Source of the DNA: an uncultured Porphyromonadaceae bacterium
GTDB lineage: Bacteria > Bacteroidota > Bacteroidia > Bacteroidales > Muribaculaceae
Reading direction: 5' to 3'
Length of the DNA: 23,251 bases
NCBI GenBank assembly: GCA_905193995.1
Contig: CAJJQT010000002.1
Span: 1 to 23,251, forward strand
Shown here: positions 7,656 to 14,566 of the stretch, piece after piece
How positions within the stretch are numbered: position 1 is the stretch's first letter
How the letters are laid out: each line of letters opens with the position of its first letter
Program-made: the position numbers and the translations under genes
The notes under the pieces: model-generated
What the model was told of the DNA's origin: nothing
Databases searched by the model: none
What the model saw: only the letters and a program-made list of their open reading frames with translations

Positions 7656-8594
7656 ATGTTACCGTTTTTGCTAAAACCTTACCTTAAAAAGGTGATCTGG
7701 GGTGGTTCGTCCCTTGCTGCTTTCAAAGGGCTCGGCTCTAAGCTCGACAGTGTCGGCGAGAGCTGGGAGGTATCGGCTATGCCCGGCCGCGAATCCGTGG
7801 TCGACTCCGGTGAGTTCGCCGGTATCAGCCTTGCCGATCTCAGCCGCAGCCATGGCCCCGAACTGCTTGGCAAAGCGACGTATGAGCGTACAGGAGGCGA
7901 GTTCCCGCTACTGATCAAATTCATTGATTCCGAGGACGATCTTTCAGTTCAGGTTCATCCGGGCGATGAGATTGCCCGCCGCCGTCATGGCTGCCTCGGC
8001 AAGTGCGAGATGTGGTATATAATAGCAGCCCGCGACGGCAGCCGCCTTGGCGCCGGCCTCTCCCGGCCTCTCGATCCCGACTCGTTTGAGAGTAGCGTTG
8101 CCGACGGATCGTTTATCGGAGCCATCGACTGGTACGACACACATCCGGGCGACACGTTCTATCTCCCTGCCGGCAGCGTGCATGCCATCGGACGGGGTAA
8201 TCTTCTGCTTGAGATACAGCAGCCCAGCGACATAACATACCGCATATACGACTATGACCGCCGCGACGCGGCCGGAAATCTGCGGCCGCTCGCCGTAGGC
8301 GACGCCCGCGATGCCATCGACTATACCACCGGCCGCGACTACCGCGTGCACCCCGACGGCGAATACCTGCTGCGCGGCGAGCATTTCACCGTCAGGCGCC
8401 TCCGCGTCACTCCCGGTGCGCCTGGCGTGATCGTCTGCGACACGGTCACGGCCGTGACCGTCGTCGAAGGTTCGCTCACAGCCCTGTGCGGCACTCAGTC
8501 GCTTGAGGTCGGCCGCGGACATACACTCCTCGTCCCCGCCGATGCCCGTACGCGTCTTGAGGGCGACGCCACCGTCATTATAGTAAATCCCTGA
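7656..8594 (+). CDS. manA: Mannose-6-phosphate isomerase, class I
   Basis: This 312-residue cupin-type zinc enzyme interconverts mannose-6-phosphate and fructose-6-phosphate, linking glycolysis to GDP-mannose and surface polysaccharide precursors. Family marks are KPYLKKVIWGG at the start, LLIKFIDSEDDLSVQVHPGDE with the zinc-binding Gln and His, EMWYII, and PAGSVHAIGRGNLLLEIQQPSDITYRIYDYDR. The length matches the short bacterial class I form. I chose ATG 7656 because it matches the usual short N-terminus; an in-frame ATG at 7629 would lie upstream of the -7 box. It is followed after 12 bases by the ftsE-like gene and probably heads the plus-strand transcript. Confidence 0.92.
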   Translation: MLPFLLKPYLKKVIWGGSSLAAFKGLGSKLDSVGESWEVSAMPGRESVVDSGEFAGISLADLSRSHGPELLGKATYERTGGEFPLLIKFIDSEDDLSVQVHPGDEIARRRHGCLGKCEMWYIIAARDGSRLGAGLSRPLDPDSFESSVADGSFIGAIDWYDTHPGDTFYLPAGSVHAIGRGNLLLEIQQPSDITYRIYDYDRRDAAGNLRPLAVGDARDAIDYTTGRDYRVHPDGEYLLRGEHFTVRRLRVTPGAPGVIVCDTVTAVTVVEGSLTALCGTQSLEVGRGHTLLVPADARTRLEGDATVIIVNP

Positions 8595-8606
8595 TATACC
8601 GCAACC

Positions 8607-9269
8607 ATGGCAATTATCGAATACAGCAACGTCGAAATCCTCCGCAAAGAGCACGTCGTACTTAAGGATGTCACCTTTTCGGTCGCCGACGGCGAGTTCG
8701 TCTACCTTATCGGCCGCGTCGGTTCGGGCAAAAGCTCGCTGATGAAGTCGATATATGCCGAGGTGCCCGTCACGATCGGTTCGGCCCGCGTGTTCGATTA
8801 CGATATGACGGCCATTCGCCGCCGCGACGTCCCCTTCCTTCGCCGCCGCATCGGCATAGTGTTCCAGGACTTCCAGCTCCTCACCGACCGTACCGTCTAT
8901 TCCAATCTCGATTTCGTGCTCCAGGCCACCGGATGGACCGACCGTGCGCAGCGCGACGAGCGCATTGACAGCGTGCTGGCCCGCGTCGGCATGGCCAACA
9001 AGTCCTACAAGATGCCCCACGAACTTTCGGGTGGCGAGCAGCAGCGTGTCGTCATAGCCCGCGCGCTGCTCAACGATCCCGAGGTGATCCTCGCCGACGA
9101 GCCCACCGGCAACCTCGACCCCGAGACCGGCATGCAGATCGTGGGCCATCTCCACGACATCGCTGCGAAAGGCACCGCCGTGGTCATCGCCACCCACAAC
9201 CATCAGCTGATCGACACATTCGGCGGCCGCGTCATGCGCATAGACTCTAAAAAACTCATCACAGACTGA
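8607..9269 (+). CDS. ftsE: FtsE-like ABC transporter ATPase
   Basis: This 220-residue ATP-binding subunit has all ABC motifs: Walker A GRVGSGKS (36-43), Q-loop Gln87 in FQDFQLL, signature LSGGEQQR (140-147), Walker B ILADEP with Glu165, and H-loop His197 in THN. Overall similarity is to FtsE, which works with the membrane protein FtsX to control cell-wall hydrolases at division. No permease gene adjoins it: the upstream neighbour is manA and lysC starts 3 bases downstream. From memory, ftsX is often encoded elsewhere in Bacteroidota. A LolD- or MacB-like export ATPase is the alternative, so the symbol is probable rather than certain. Confidence 0.82.
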   Translation: MAIIEYSNVEILRKEHVVLKDVTFSVADGEFVYLIGRVGSGKSSLMKSIYAEVPVTIGSARVFDYDMTAIRRRDVPFLRRRIGIVFQDFQLLTDRTVYSNLDFVLQATGWTDRAQRDERIDSVLARVGMANKSYKMPHELSGGEQQRVVIARALLNDPEVILADEPTGNLDPETGMQIVGHLHDIAAKGTAVVIATHNHQLIDTFGGRVMRIDSKKLITD

Positions 9270-9272
9270 AAA

Positions 9273-10595
9273 ATGAAGGTACTTAAATTCGGAGGCACCT
9301 CTGTGGGCTCGCCCGACAGGATGCACCATGTGGCGCGCCTCGTGCGCGCCTCCGGCCGCAACGTCGTGGTGCTCTCCGCCATGGCCGGCACGACCAACAC
9401 CCTGGTCGAGATCGCCGGCTATCTGTTCAAGCGCAACATTCCCGGCGCCCAGGAGACACTCAACACCCTCCGCGACCGCTATGCCGAAGTCGTCGGGGGG
9501 CTTTACACCCGCGAGGAGTCGCGCGTCAGAGCCCGTCAGATGCTTGAGCGCACTTTCAATCTTATCGCCCGCTTCTTCGACGGTGAGTTCACCGAAGCCG
9601 AGGAGAAGGAGGTCCTGGCCTGCGGCGAGCTCATCTCCGTGGCCCTGATGCAGTATTATTTCGAGGAGCAGGGTGTCCGCTCGGTGATTCTTCCGGCCCT
9701 CGACTACATGCGCACCGCCCAGGGCGGCGAACCCGACATGAAGTATATTTCGGCCCACCTGCGCCGCATGATCGACCTCGAGCCCGATGCCGACCTCTGG
9801 CTCACCCAGGGCTACATATGCCGCAATGCCTACGGCGAGACCGACAATCTGCGCCGCGGCGGCAGCGACTACTCCGCGTCGATCATCGGAGCCGTACTCG
9901 ACGCCGACGAGATACAGATATGGACCGACATCGACGGCATGCACACCGGCGACCCGCGTTTCGTCAGCGGCACCCGGCCCGTCAAGCGCCTCCACTTCGA
10001 AGAGGCTGCCGAACTGGCCTATTTCGGCGCCAAGATCCTCCATCCGACCTGCGTGCTGCCGGCCAAACTCCACAACATACCGGTGCGCCTGCTCAACACC
10101 CTCGATCCGGCGGCCGAGGGTACCGCGATCGCCAATTTTCCACCCGACGGCACCATCAAGGCCGTCGCCGCCAAGGACGACATCACAGTCATCAAGATCA
10201 AGTCGGGCCGCATGCTCCTGGCCTACGGTTTTCTCCACAAGGTATTCGAGACCTTCGACACATTCAACACCGCCATCGACATGATGGCCACCAGCGAGGT
10301 CGGCGTATCCGTAACCGTCGACGACACGGGCCATCTGGCCGACATCGTCGACCGTCTCAAGGACTTCGGTACCGTCACGGTCGATTCGGGCATGGCGATC
10401 ATCTGTGTCGTCGGCGACTTTACCGGCAACCGCGGCAGCGCCTACTGCTCGGCCGTGCTCGACGCTCTGGCCGATATCCCCGTCCGCATGATTTCCTACG
10501 GCGGCAGCAACTACAATATCAGCGTCGTTGTCCGCAGCTGCGACAAGGTCGACGCACTCAATAAACTCAACAATCACTTATTCTCCGAAAAATGA
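9273..10595 (+). CDS. lysC: Aspartate kinase (monofunctional, ACT domains)
   Basis: This 440-residue enzyme phosphorylates aspartate, the entry step to lysine/diaminopimelate, threonine and methionine. The kinase domain begins with KFGGTSVGSPDRM (residues 5-17), carries the substrate-binding RRGGSDYSASIIGA and then IWTDIDGMHTGDPR. From about residue 300 there are two ACT-type regulatory domains, so feedback inhibition by an end product is expected. No homoserine dehydrogenase domain is fused. It starts 3 bases after ftsE and overlaps the Dabb gene by ATGA, so it is in the manA-ftsE transcript. Which amino acid inhibits it cannot be told from the sequence. Confidence 0.95.
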   Translation: MKVLKFGGTSVGSPDRMHHVARLVRASGRNVVVLSAMAGTTNTLVEIAGYLFKRNIPGAQETLNTLRDRYAEVVGGLYTREESRVRARQMLERTFNLIARFFDGEFTEAEEKEVLACGELISVALMQYYFEEQGVRSVILPALDYMRTAQGGEPDMKYISAHLRRMIDLEPDADLWLTQGYICRNAYGETDNLRRGGSDYSASIIGAVLDADEIQIWTDIDGMHTGDPRFVSGTRPVKRLHFEEAAELAYFGAKILHPTCVLPAKLHNIPVRLLNTLDPAAEGTAIANFPPDGTIKAVAAKDDITVIKIKSGRMLLAYGFLHKVFETFDTFNTAIDMMATSEVGVSVTVDDTGHLADIVDRLKDFGTVTVDSGMAIICVVGDFTGNRGSAYCSAVLDALADIPVRMISYGGSNYNISVVVRSCDKVDALNKLNNHLFSEK

Positions 10596-10885
10596 TAAAA
10601 CATATTGTTACTTTCAAACTCAAAGGCTCGCCCGAGGAGCGTCGCGAGGCCGCCACGCGCTTCGCGGCCGCGCTCAACGAGCTGCCCGCGCTCATTCCGG
10701 AACTACGCTCCATAGAGACCGGTGTCAACATCAACGACCGCGAGGACTGGGACGTGGTGCTCACCGCCACCGCCGACACCATGGCCGACGTTGCCGCCTA
10801 TTCGGCCCATCCCGCCCATCTGGCGGCAGTCGCCATCATCGCCGGCTGCCGCGCCGAGCGTGCCTGCGTCGATTACCGGGTCTGA
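10592..10885 (+). CDS. Dabb-family (stress-responsive alpha/beta-barrel) protein
   Basis: This 97-residue protein begins MIKHIVTFKLK, the typical first strand of the Dabb domain, and its alternating strands and helices fit a dimeric ferredoxin-like barrel. The helix with EERREAATRFAAALNELPALIPELRSI and the later SAHPAHLAAV also fit the family. Its ATG overlaps the lysC stop in ATGA, so it is translated from the same message. Members have few known functions, and nothing here points to a substrate. Its 3' end overlaps the end of the convergent lipoprotein gene by 13 bases. Confidence 0.82.
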   Translation: MIKHIVTFKLKGSPEERREAATRFAAALNELPALIPELRSIETGVNINDREDWDVVLTATADTMADVAAYSAHPAHLAAVAIIAGCRAERACVDYRV

Positions 10886-11295
10886 TCGCGCCTCCCGCGC
10901 CGCGGATTGCACAGCACCCCGGCGGCGAACGCCGCGCCGATACCCAACCACGTCAATCCTGCCGAAGGCGGGGTTGACTTTTTTACACTTTCGGCCGCAG
11001 TCGCGATGCTGTCCGTTGAGGCCGTCCGTACTGCTGTCCTCATTTCGGCGTCCGAACTCGCCTTGATGCGCTCGGCCCTCACGGTTATGCGCCGCGCCGG
11101 TGAATCAGCATACTCGACCGTCACGACCGGCTTATCGAGCGTCACATGGCGGCGGATGGCGGCCGAATCGGCCGCCGCAAGCCTCTCGGTATGCCGCATT
11201 TCAGTCTTTTCAGCGCTATGCGCTGCAGTACGGCATCCCGTGGTGACCGCCAGCGTTGCTGCCGTCACCGCTACCGTTATTGATTTACGTCTCAT
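10873..11295 (-). CDS. Small lipoprotein with C-terminal membrane segment (u-spanin-like candidate)
   Basis: This 140-residue protein has a basic N-terminus, a short hydrophobic stretch and a lipobox-like VTTGC with Cys21, so it is probably a lipoprotein. The middle is polar, charged and Ala/Thr-rich. Near the end comes a hydrophobic helix (about 111-129, GLTWLGIGAAFAAGVLC) followed by several arginines, which would place the C-terminus in the cytosol. A protein anchored by lipid at one end and a helix at the other is the layout of phage unimolecular spanins. Its ATG overlaps the stop of the adjacent amidase in ATGA. I do not recognise the family by sequence; the spanin idea rests only on topology and neighbour. 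The lipobox is not strong (Thr at -3 and -2). Confidence 0.7.
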   Translation of the reverse strand: MRRKSITVAVTAATLAVTTGCRTAAHSAEKTEMRHTERLAAADSAAIRRHVTLDKPVVTVEYADSPARRITVRAERIKASSDAEMRTAVRTASTDSIATAAESVKKSTPPSAGLTWLGIGAAFAAGVLCNPRRGRRDQTR

Positions 11296-11699
11296 ACTCC
11301 GGCGTATTCGGCGGTTGCGTCAAACGAAGGGCACGCCTTGCGGGCGAAGTCGCGGTGGCTGCGGATCACAGCATGCGGATAGCGGCTGCGCAGGTCGCGC
11401 AGCAGTGTCAGCAGGGCACGGCGCTGCATCTCGGTGCGTGTATCTTTCGGCTGGCCGTGTGCGTCGGTCCCTCCGACGTAGGCCACACCTATCGAGCATC
11501 CGTTCAGCCCCTTGCAGTGGGCACCGTCTTCGTTTTCCATTCTTCCCGGCTCGATTTTTCCGTCAAGATCCACCACATAGTGGTAGCCGATGCAGCGGAA
11601 ACCCTGCGATCGGTGATAGCGGTCGATGTCGGCGGCGCGGACATCGCGCCCGGCCGGTGTTGCGGTGCAATGCACTATTATATAGTTGATTGCACGCAT
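11292..11699 (-). CDS. N-acetylmuramoyl-L-alanine amidase (Amidase_2, T7-lysozyme type)
   Basis: This 135-residue amidase cuts the bond between N-acetylmuramic acid and L-alanine in peptidoglycan. Zinc ligands matching T7 lysozyme are present: His10 (IIVHCTAT), His115 (SHRDFA) and Cys123 (KACPSFDA). The catalytic Tyr40 (GYHY) and Lys121 also match, so it should be active. There is no signal peptide, so as in phage endolysins it would need help to reach the wall. I chose ATG 11697-11699 (MRAINYIIVH); an in-frame ATG at 11718-11720 adds seven residues and lies 3 bases after TATCTTTT. The frame continues to a TTG at 11771. Such genes are common in Bacteroidales chromosomes, often in phage- or element-derived clusters. 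It is coupled to the lipoprotein gene downstream. Confidence 0.9.
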   Translation of the reverse strand: MRAINYIIVHCTATPAGRDVRAADIDRYHRSQGFRCIGYHYVVDLDGKIEPGRMENEDGAHCKGLNGCSIGVAYVGGTDAHGQPKDTRTEMQRRALLTLLRDLRSRYPHAVIRSHRDFARKACPSFDATAEYAGV

Positions 11700-11758
11700 T
11701 TTGTTTTCTCTGTTTTTCATACTAAAAGATAAATAGATAAAGATTTTTAATAAAAAAT

Positions 11759-11789
11759 TTTGCCAAATCAAACTTTAGCATTAACTTTG
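11759..11789 (+). promoter_or_regulatory. Promoter of the CAU tRNA gene
   Basis: TTTG (11759-11762), a 19-base spacer and TAACTTTG (11782-11789) match the full Bacteroidota promoter. The tRNA 5' end follows 11 bases later. It diverges from the amidase gene. Confidence 0.8.
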
Positions 11790-11800
11790 CAACCGCAAAC

Positions 11801-11874
11801 GGCGGGATAGCTCAGCTGGTTAGAGCGTCGGATTCATAACCCGGAGGTCCCGAGTTCAATTCTCGGTCCCGCTA
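11801..11874 (+). tRNA. tRNA-Met (anticodon CAU)
   Basis: This 74-base cloverleaf has an acceptor stem GGCGGGA/TCCCGCT with G1-U72, D arm GCTC/GAGC, an anticodon loop TTCATAA with CAU, and T arm CCGAG/CTCGG. The anticodon stem TCGGA/CCCGG has an A31-C39 mismatch. The stretch from G26 to the variable loop closely resembles bacterial initiator tRNA, whereas C11-G24 in the D stem is elongator-like. Initiator or elongator is therefore undecided. CCA is not encoded. It is followed at once by a terminator. Confidence 0.9.
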
Positions 11875-11876
11875 CA

Positions 11877-11907
11877 AAGCTTCGGTCACTTGGCCGGAGC
11901 TTTTTTT
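11877..11907 (+). terminator. Rho-independent terminator of the CAU tRNA
   Basis: The arms AAGCTTCGG (11877-11885) and CCGGAGCTT (11894-11902), with one G-U pair and an 8-base loop, are followed by a T-run to 11907. It begins three bases after the mature tRNA end. Confidence 0.85.
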
Positions 11908-11951
11908 CTAATTCCGTCGGCAAAGTTACAACAAATATTTTGTTCACGCAA

Positions 11952-11990
11952 TATTTCTTGCAATTTTTCTCAAAAAAATTGCAAGAAATA
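11952..11990. repeat. 17-bp perfect inverted repeat in the tRNA-bioA gap
   Basis: Arms 11952-11968 (TATTTCTTGCAATTTTT) and 11974-11990 are perfectly complementary around the 5-base loop CTCAA. The structure is AT-rich and not followed by a T-run on the plus strand. It is not explained by the tRNA terminator, which is complete upstream, and lies about 145 bases before the bioA promoter box. It could be an operator, an mRNA or sRNA hairpin, or an element remnant. Confidence 0.75.
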
Positions 11991-12019
11991 GCTATGGTAG
12001 CTAAAATAGCTATTGTAGC
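11989..12019. repeat. 9-base-period TAGC repeat
   Basis: TAGC begins at exactly 9-base intervals at 11989, 11998, 12007 and 12016; the first three copies read TAGCTA. The array touches the right arm of the preceding inverted repeat. It may be a regulator binding array or a short tandem duplication. No start codon makes it a plausible gene. Confidence 0.7.
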
Positions 12020-12039
12020 CGCATAGTTACTAAATTTTT

Positions 12040-12056
12040 CCGATCAGGTGGATCGG
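12040..12056. repeat. Small inverted repeat before bioA
   Basis: CCGATC (12040-12045) and GATCGG (12051-12056) form a 6-bp inverted repeat with a 5-base spacer. It lies 57 bases before the -33 element of bioA and could be an operator half-site pair. It is short enough to be chance. Confidence 0.35.
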
Positions 12057-12112
12057 ACATGATATTTATTTTCTCTTGTAGAGTCAACGGGTGGCGTAGC
12101 CGGGCGGGTTGC

Positions 12113-12144
12113 TTTGCGCATTTGTGAAAAAATGGGTAACTTTG
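12113..12144 (+). promoter_or_regulatory. Promoter of the biotin operon, 4 bases from the bioA start
   Basis: TTTG (12113-12116), a 20-base spacer and TAACTTTG (12137-12144) match the Bacteroidota consensus. The bioA ATG begins at 12149, so the message should have almost no leader. Confidence 0.75.
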
Positions 12145-12148
12145 CCGT

Positions 12149-13441
12149 ATGATTCAGAATGTGCACGACAGTTGGGACAGAGAGCATCTCTGGCACCCCT
12201 ATACTTCAACCATAGATCCTCTGCCGACCTATATGGTAGACAGTGCGGAGGGCGTCACTATCACCCTGGCCGACGGCCGGAAGCTGATCGACGGCATGTC
12301 GTCGTGGTGGTGCGTGATTCACGGCTACAACAATCCGCGGCTCAACGCGGCCGCCCGGGCTCAGCTCGAGAGGATGAGCCATGTGATGTTCGGCGGCCTG
12401 ACACACCGCCCGGCTGTCGAGCTGGGCAAGATGCTGCTCGAGGTAGCTCCACCGTCGATGCACAATATTTTTTATGCCGACTCGGGGTCGGTAGCCGTCG
12501 AGGTGGCCATGAAGATGGCCGTGCAGGCGGCGATTTCGGCCTCGGGATCGCACGACAGGACCAACTTCGCCACGATCCGTTCGGGCTATCACGGCGATAC
12601 GTGGAATGCGATGAGTGTCTGCGACCCCGTCACGGGTATGCACGGCGCTTTCGGGCCCGCGCTGCCGGTGCGCTACTTCGCGCCGCAGCCACGCTCGCGT
12701 TTCGGCGGCGAATGGGATCCGGCCGACATTGCGCCGGTCGAGGAGCTTTTCGAGAAGCACGCCGACGAGCTGGCGGCCTTCATTCTCGAACCGGTCGTAC
12801 AGGGCGCCGGCGGCATGTGGTTCTATCATCCCGAATCCCTGCGCTGCCTGCGGCGCCTCTGCGACCGCTACGGCATCCTGCTGATTTTCGATGAGATAGC
12901 CACCGGATTCTGGCGCACGGGCAAGTTCTTCGCCTGGGAGCATGCCGGAGTCGAGCCCGACATCATGTGCATAGGCAAGGGTCTGACGGCCGGCTATCTG
13001 ACCATGAGCGCCGTACTCACCACTCAGCAGGTGGCCGACACCATATCGCGCGGCGAAGCCGGAGTACTGATGCACGGCCCCACGTTCATGGCCAACCCGC
13101 TGGCCTGCGCCATCGCGATCGAATCGCTGCGGATGCTCCGCGAGAAGGACATGGGTGCCGTGGTGGCGCATCTTGAAAGCCGCATGAAGGAGGGACTGGC
13201 CCCTGCGGCCGCGCTGCCCAATGTCACCGACGTGCGCGTGCTCGGTTCGATCGGAGTGGTCGAGGTCGACCGTGCGGTCGACGTGGGCGAGTTTCAGAAG
13301 CGTTGCGTCGATGCCGGGGTCTGGATCCGCCCCTTCGGACGAAATGTTTACATAATGCCGCCGTATGTGATCGACGACGCCAGCCTCGGCCGTCTTATTG
13401 CGGCCACGGTCGAGCTCGTGGCCGGTATGCCGAAAAATTAA
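12149..13441 (+). CDS. bioA: Adenosylmethionine-8-amino-7-oxononanoate aminotransferase
   Basis: This 430-residue class III PLP aminotransferase converts 7-keto-8-aminopelargonate to 7,8-diaminopelargonate, normally with S-adenosylmethionine as amino donor. Diagnostic features are LWHPYTS (14-20), [10 protein letters not shown] (51-60), Asp248 in [13 protein letters not shown] and the PLP lysine Lys277 in [10 protein letters not shown]; Asp and Lys positions nearly equal those of E. coli BioA (245 and 274). The two Trp residues and the Tyr near the N-terminus fit the substrate pocket of the SAM-using type. It is the first gene of the operon, with bioF 6 bases downstream. The start at 12149 is fixed by the promoter box immediately upstream and the standard N-terminus. 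Confidence 0.96.
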   Translation: MIQNVHDSWDREHLWHPYTSTIDPLPTYMVDSAEGVTITLADGRKLIDGMSSWWCVIHGYNNPRLNAAARAQLERMSHVMFGGLTHRPAVELGKMLLEVAPPSMHNIFYADSGSVAVEVAMKMAVQAAISASGSHDRTNFATIRSGYHGDTWNAMSVCDPVTGMHGAFGPALPVRYFAPQPRSRFGGEWDPADIAPVEELFEKHADELAAFILEPVVQGAGGMWFYHPESLRCLRRLCDRYGILLIFDEIATGFWRTGKFFAWEHAGVEPDIMCIGKGLTAGYLTMSAVLTTQQVADTISRGEAGVLMHGPTFMANPLACAIAIESLRMLREKDMGAVVAHLESRMKEGLAPAAALPNVTDVRVLGSIGVVEVDRAVDVGEFQKRCVDAGVWIRPFGRNVYIMPPYVIDDASLGRLIAATVELVAGMPKN

Positions 13442-13447
13442 AATGAT

Positions 13448-14566
13448 ATGAACGTTGAAGAAGAACTCGGCCGGCTCAGCGCTTCGGGCAATCTGCGGTC
13501 CATCCCGGCCGACTCGTCGGAGTCGGCGGTCATCGATCTGTCGGCCAACGACTACCTCGGTCTGGCCGAGGATATTGAACTTCGCGAGCGGTTTCTGGCC
13601 GACCATGATGCCCGCACTCTGCTGATGACGTCTTCCGCGTCGCGTCTGCTGGCGTCGCGTCAGCGTTCGTTTGAGGCCCTGGAGCGGCTTTTGGCCGACA
13701 GCTACGGTTCGCCGGTGCTGCTATTCAACAGCGGCTACCACGCCAATACGGGCCTGGTGTCGGCCATCGGATCGGCTCCGTCGACCATTATCATCGCTGA
13801 TAAACTCGTTCACGCCAGCATCATCGACGGTATGCGCCTGTCGGGCGCGCCTTTCGAACGCTTCCGTCACAATGATATCGCTCACCTTACCCGTCTGCTC
13901 GAAAAGCATGCTCCGGCCTACGCCAACGTGCTGATCATCGTCGAGAGTGTCTACAGCATGGACGGCGACAGCGCTCCGCTGGCAGCCATTGCCGAGATAC
14001 GCCGCCATTGGCCTAACTCGATGCTGTATGTCGACGAGGCCCACGCTGTCGGCGCCGTCGGCCCGTGCGGCCTGGGACTTTGTGCAGCCGAAGGGCTGGC
14101 TGACAGTGTCGACGTGCTTGTCGGCACTCTGGGCAAGGCGCTGGCATCGTCGGGCGCGTTCGCCGTGCTGCGCGTTCGCCTGCGCGAGTATATGGTCAAC
14201 CGTGCCCGCTCGCTGATCTTCTCGACAGCCCTGCCTCCGGCGTGCGCCGACTGGTCGGCGCTGACGTGGCGCCGCTCGCTCGAGGCCGATGACCTGCGCG
14301 CCCGGCTCCGCCATCTCGCCGAAGAGCTTGCCGCCGCCGTGCCCGGACCGTCCCCCGCATCGCATATCCGCCCGCTCGTGGTTGGCGATCCGCGGCGTGC
14401 CGTGGAGCTTTCCGCCCGGCTGCTCGCCGAGGGCTTCAAGGTGCTTCCGATCCGCACTCCGACCGTACCGCCCGGTACCGAGCGCCTGCGTTTCTCACTT
14501 TCGGCCGCGATCGATCCGGCCGACCTCCGACGTCTGGGCCGCGTACTGGCCTCATGCGGCCTATGA
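13448..14566 (+). CDS. bioF: 8-amino-7-oxononanoate synthase (KAPA synthase)
   Basis: This 372-residue alpha-oxoamine synthase condenses pimeloyl-ACP with alanine. The family features are LSANDYLGLA (31-40), SASRLLAS (63-70) where the family usually has a Gly-rich stretch, NSGYHANTG (94-102), VDEAHAVG with Asp196 and His199, and Lys230 in GTLGKALASSGAF for PLP. The first residues are shorter than in E. coli BioF. Members of this family include glycine C-acetyltransferase and serine palmitoyltransferase, but the position between bioA and the bioG-bioC fusion makes BioF the clear choice. It ends in a 4-base overlap with the next gene. Confidence 0.93.
   Translation: MNVEEELGRLSASGNLRSIPADSSESAVIDLSANDYLGLAEDIELRERFLADHDARTLLMTSSASRLLASRQRSFEALERLLADSYGSPVLLFNSGYHANTGLVSAIGSAPSTIIIADKLVHASIIDGMRLSGAPFERFRHNDIAHLTRLLEKHAPAYANVLIIVESVYSMDGDSAPLAAIAEIRRHWPNSMLYVDEAHAVGAVGPCGLGLCAAEGLADSVDVLVGTLGKALASSGAFAVLRVRLREYMVNRARSLIFSTALPPACADWSALTWRRSLEADDLRARLRHLAEELAAAVPGPSPASHIRPLVVGDPRRAVELSARLLAEGFKVLPIRTPTVPPGTERLRFSLSAAIDPADLRRLGRVLASCGL

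Noticed and set aside
7944..10577. 877-codon open frame on the minus strand opposite manA, ftsE and lysC
   Set aside because: It is antisense to three well-supported enzymes and has low-complexity Val/Gly/Asp/His-rich composition. Such frames arise from strong codon bias in GC-rich genes.
11800..11874. Prophage or integrative element inserted at the CAU tRNA gene
   Set aside because: No integrase gene and no duplicated tRNA 3' end are visible on either side. The amidase pair alone is not enough.
11801..11874. Reading the CAU tRNA as tRNA-Ile2 (lysidine-modified)
   Set aside because: The acceptor stem and the initiator-like anticodon arm fit methionine tRNAs better than the usual Ile2 sequence.
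11941..12024. Small peptide ending in a Val/Ala/Ile-rich repeat from the TAGC array
   Set aside because: The frame is open up to a TAG at 12024, but it has no upstream start codon and no promoter.
11908..12148. BirA-type operator (TTGTAAAC/GTTTACAA pair) before bioA
   Set aside because: I looked for the classical palindrome and found none; the only structures are the hairpin, the TAGC array and a short inverted repeat.
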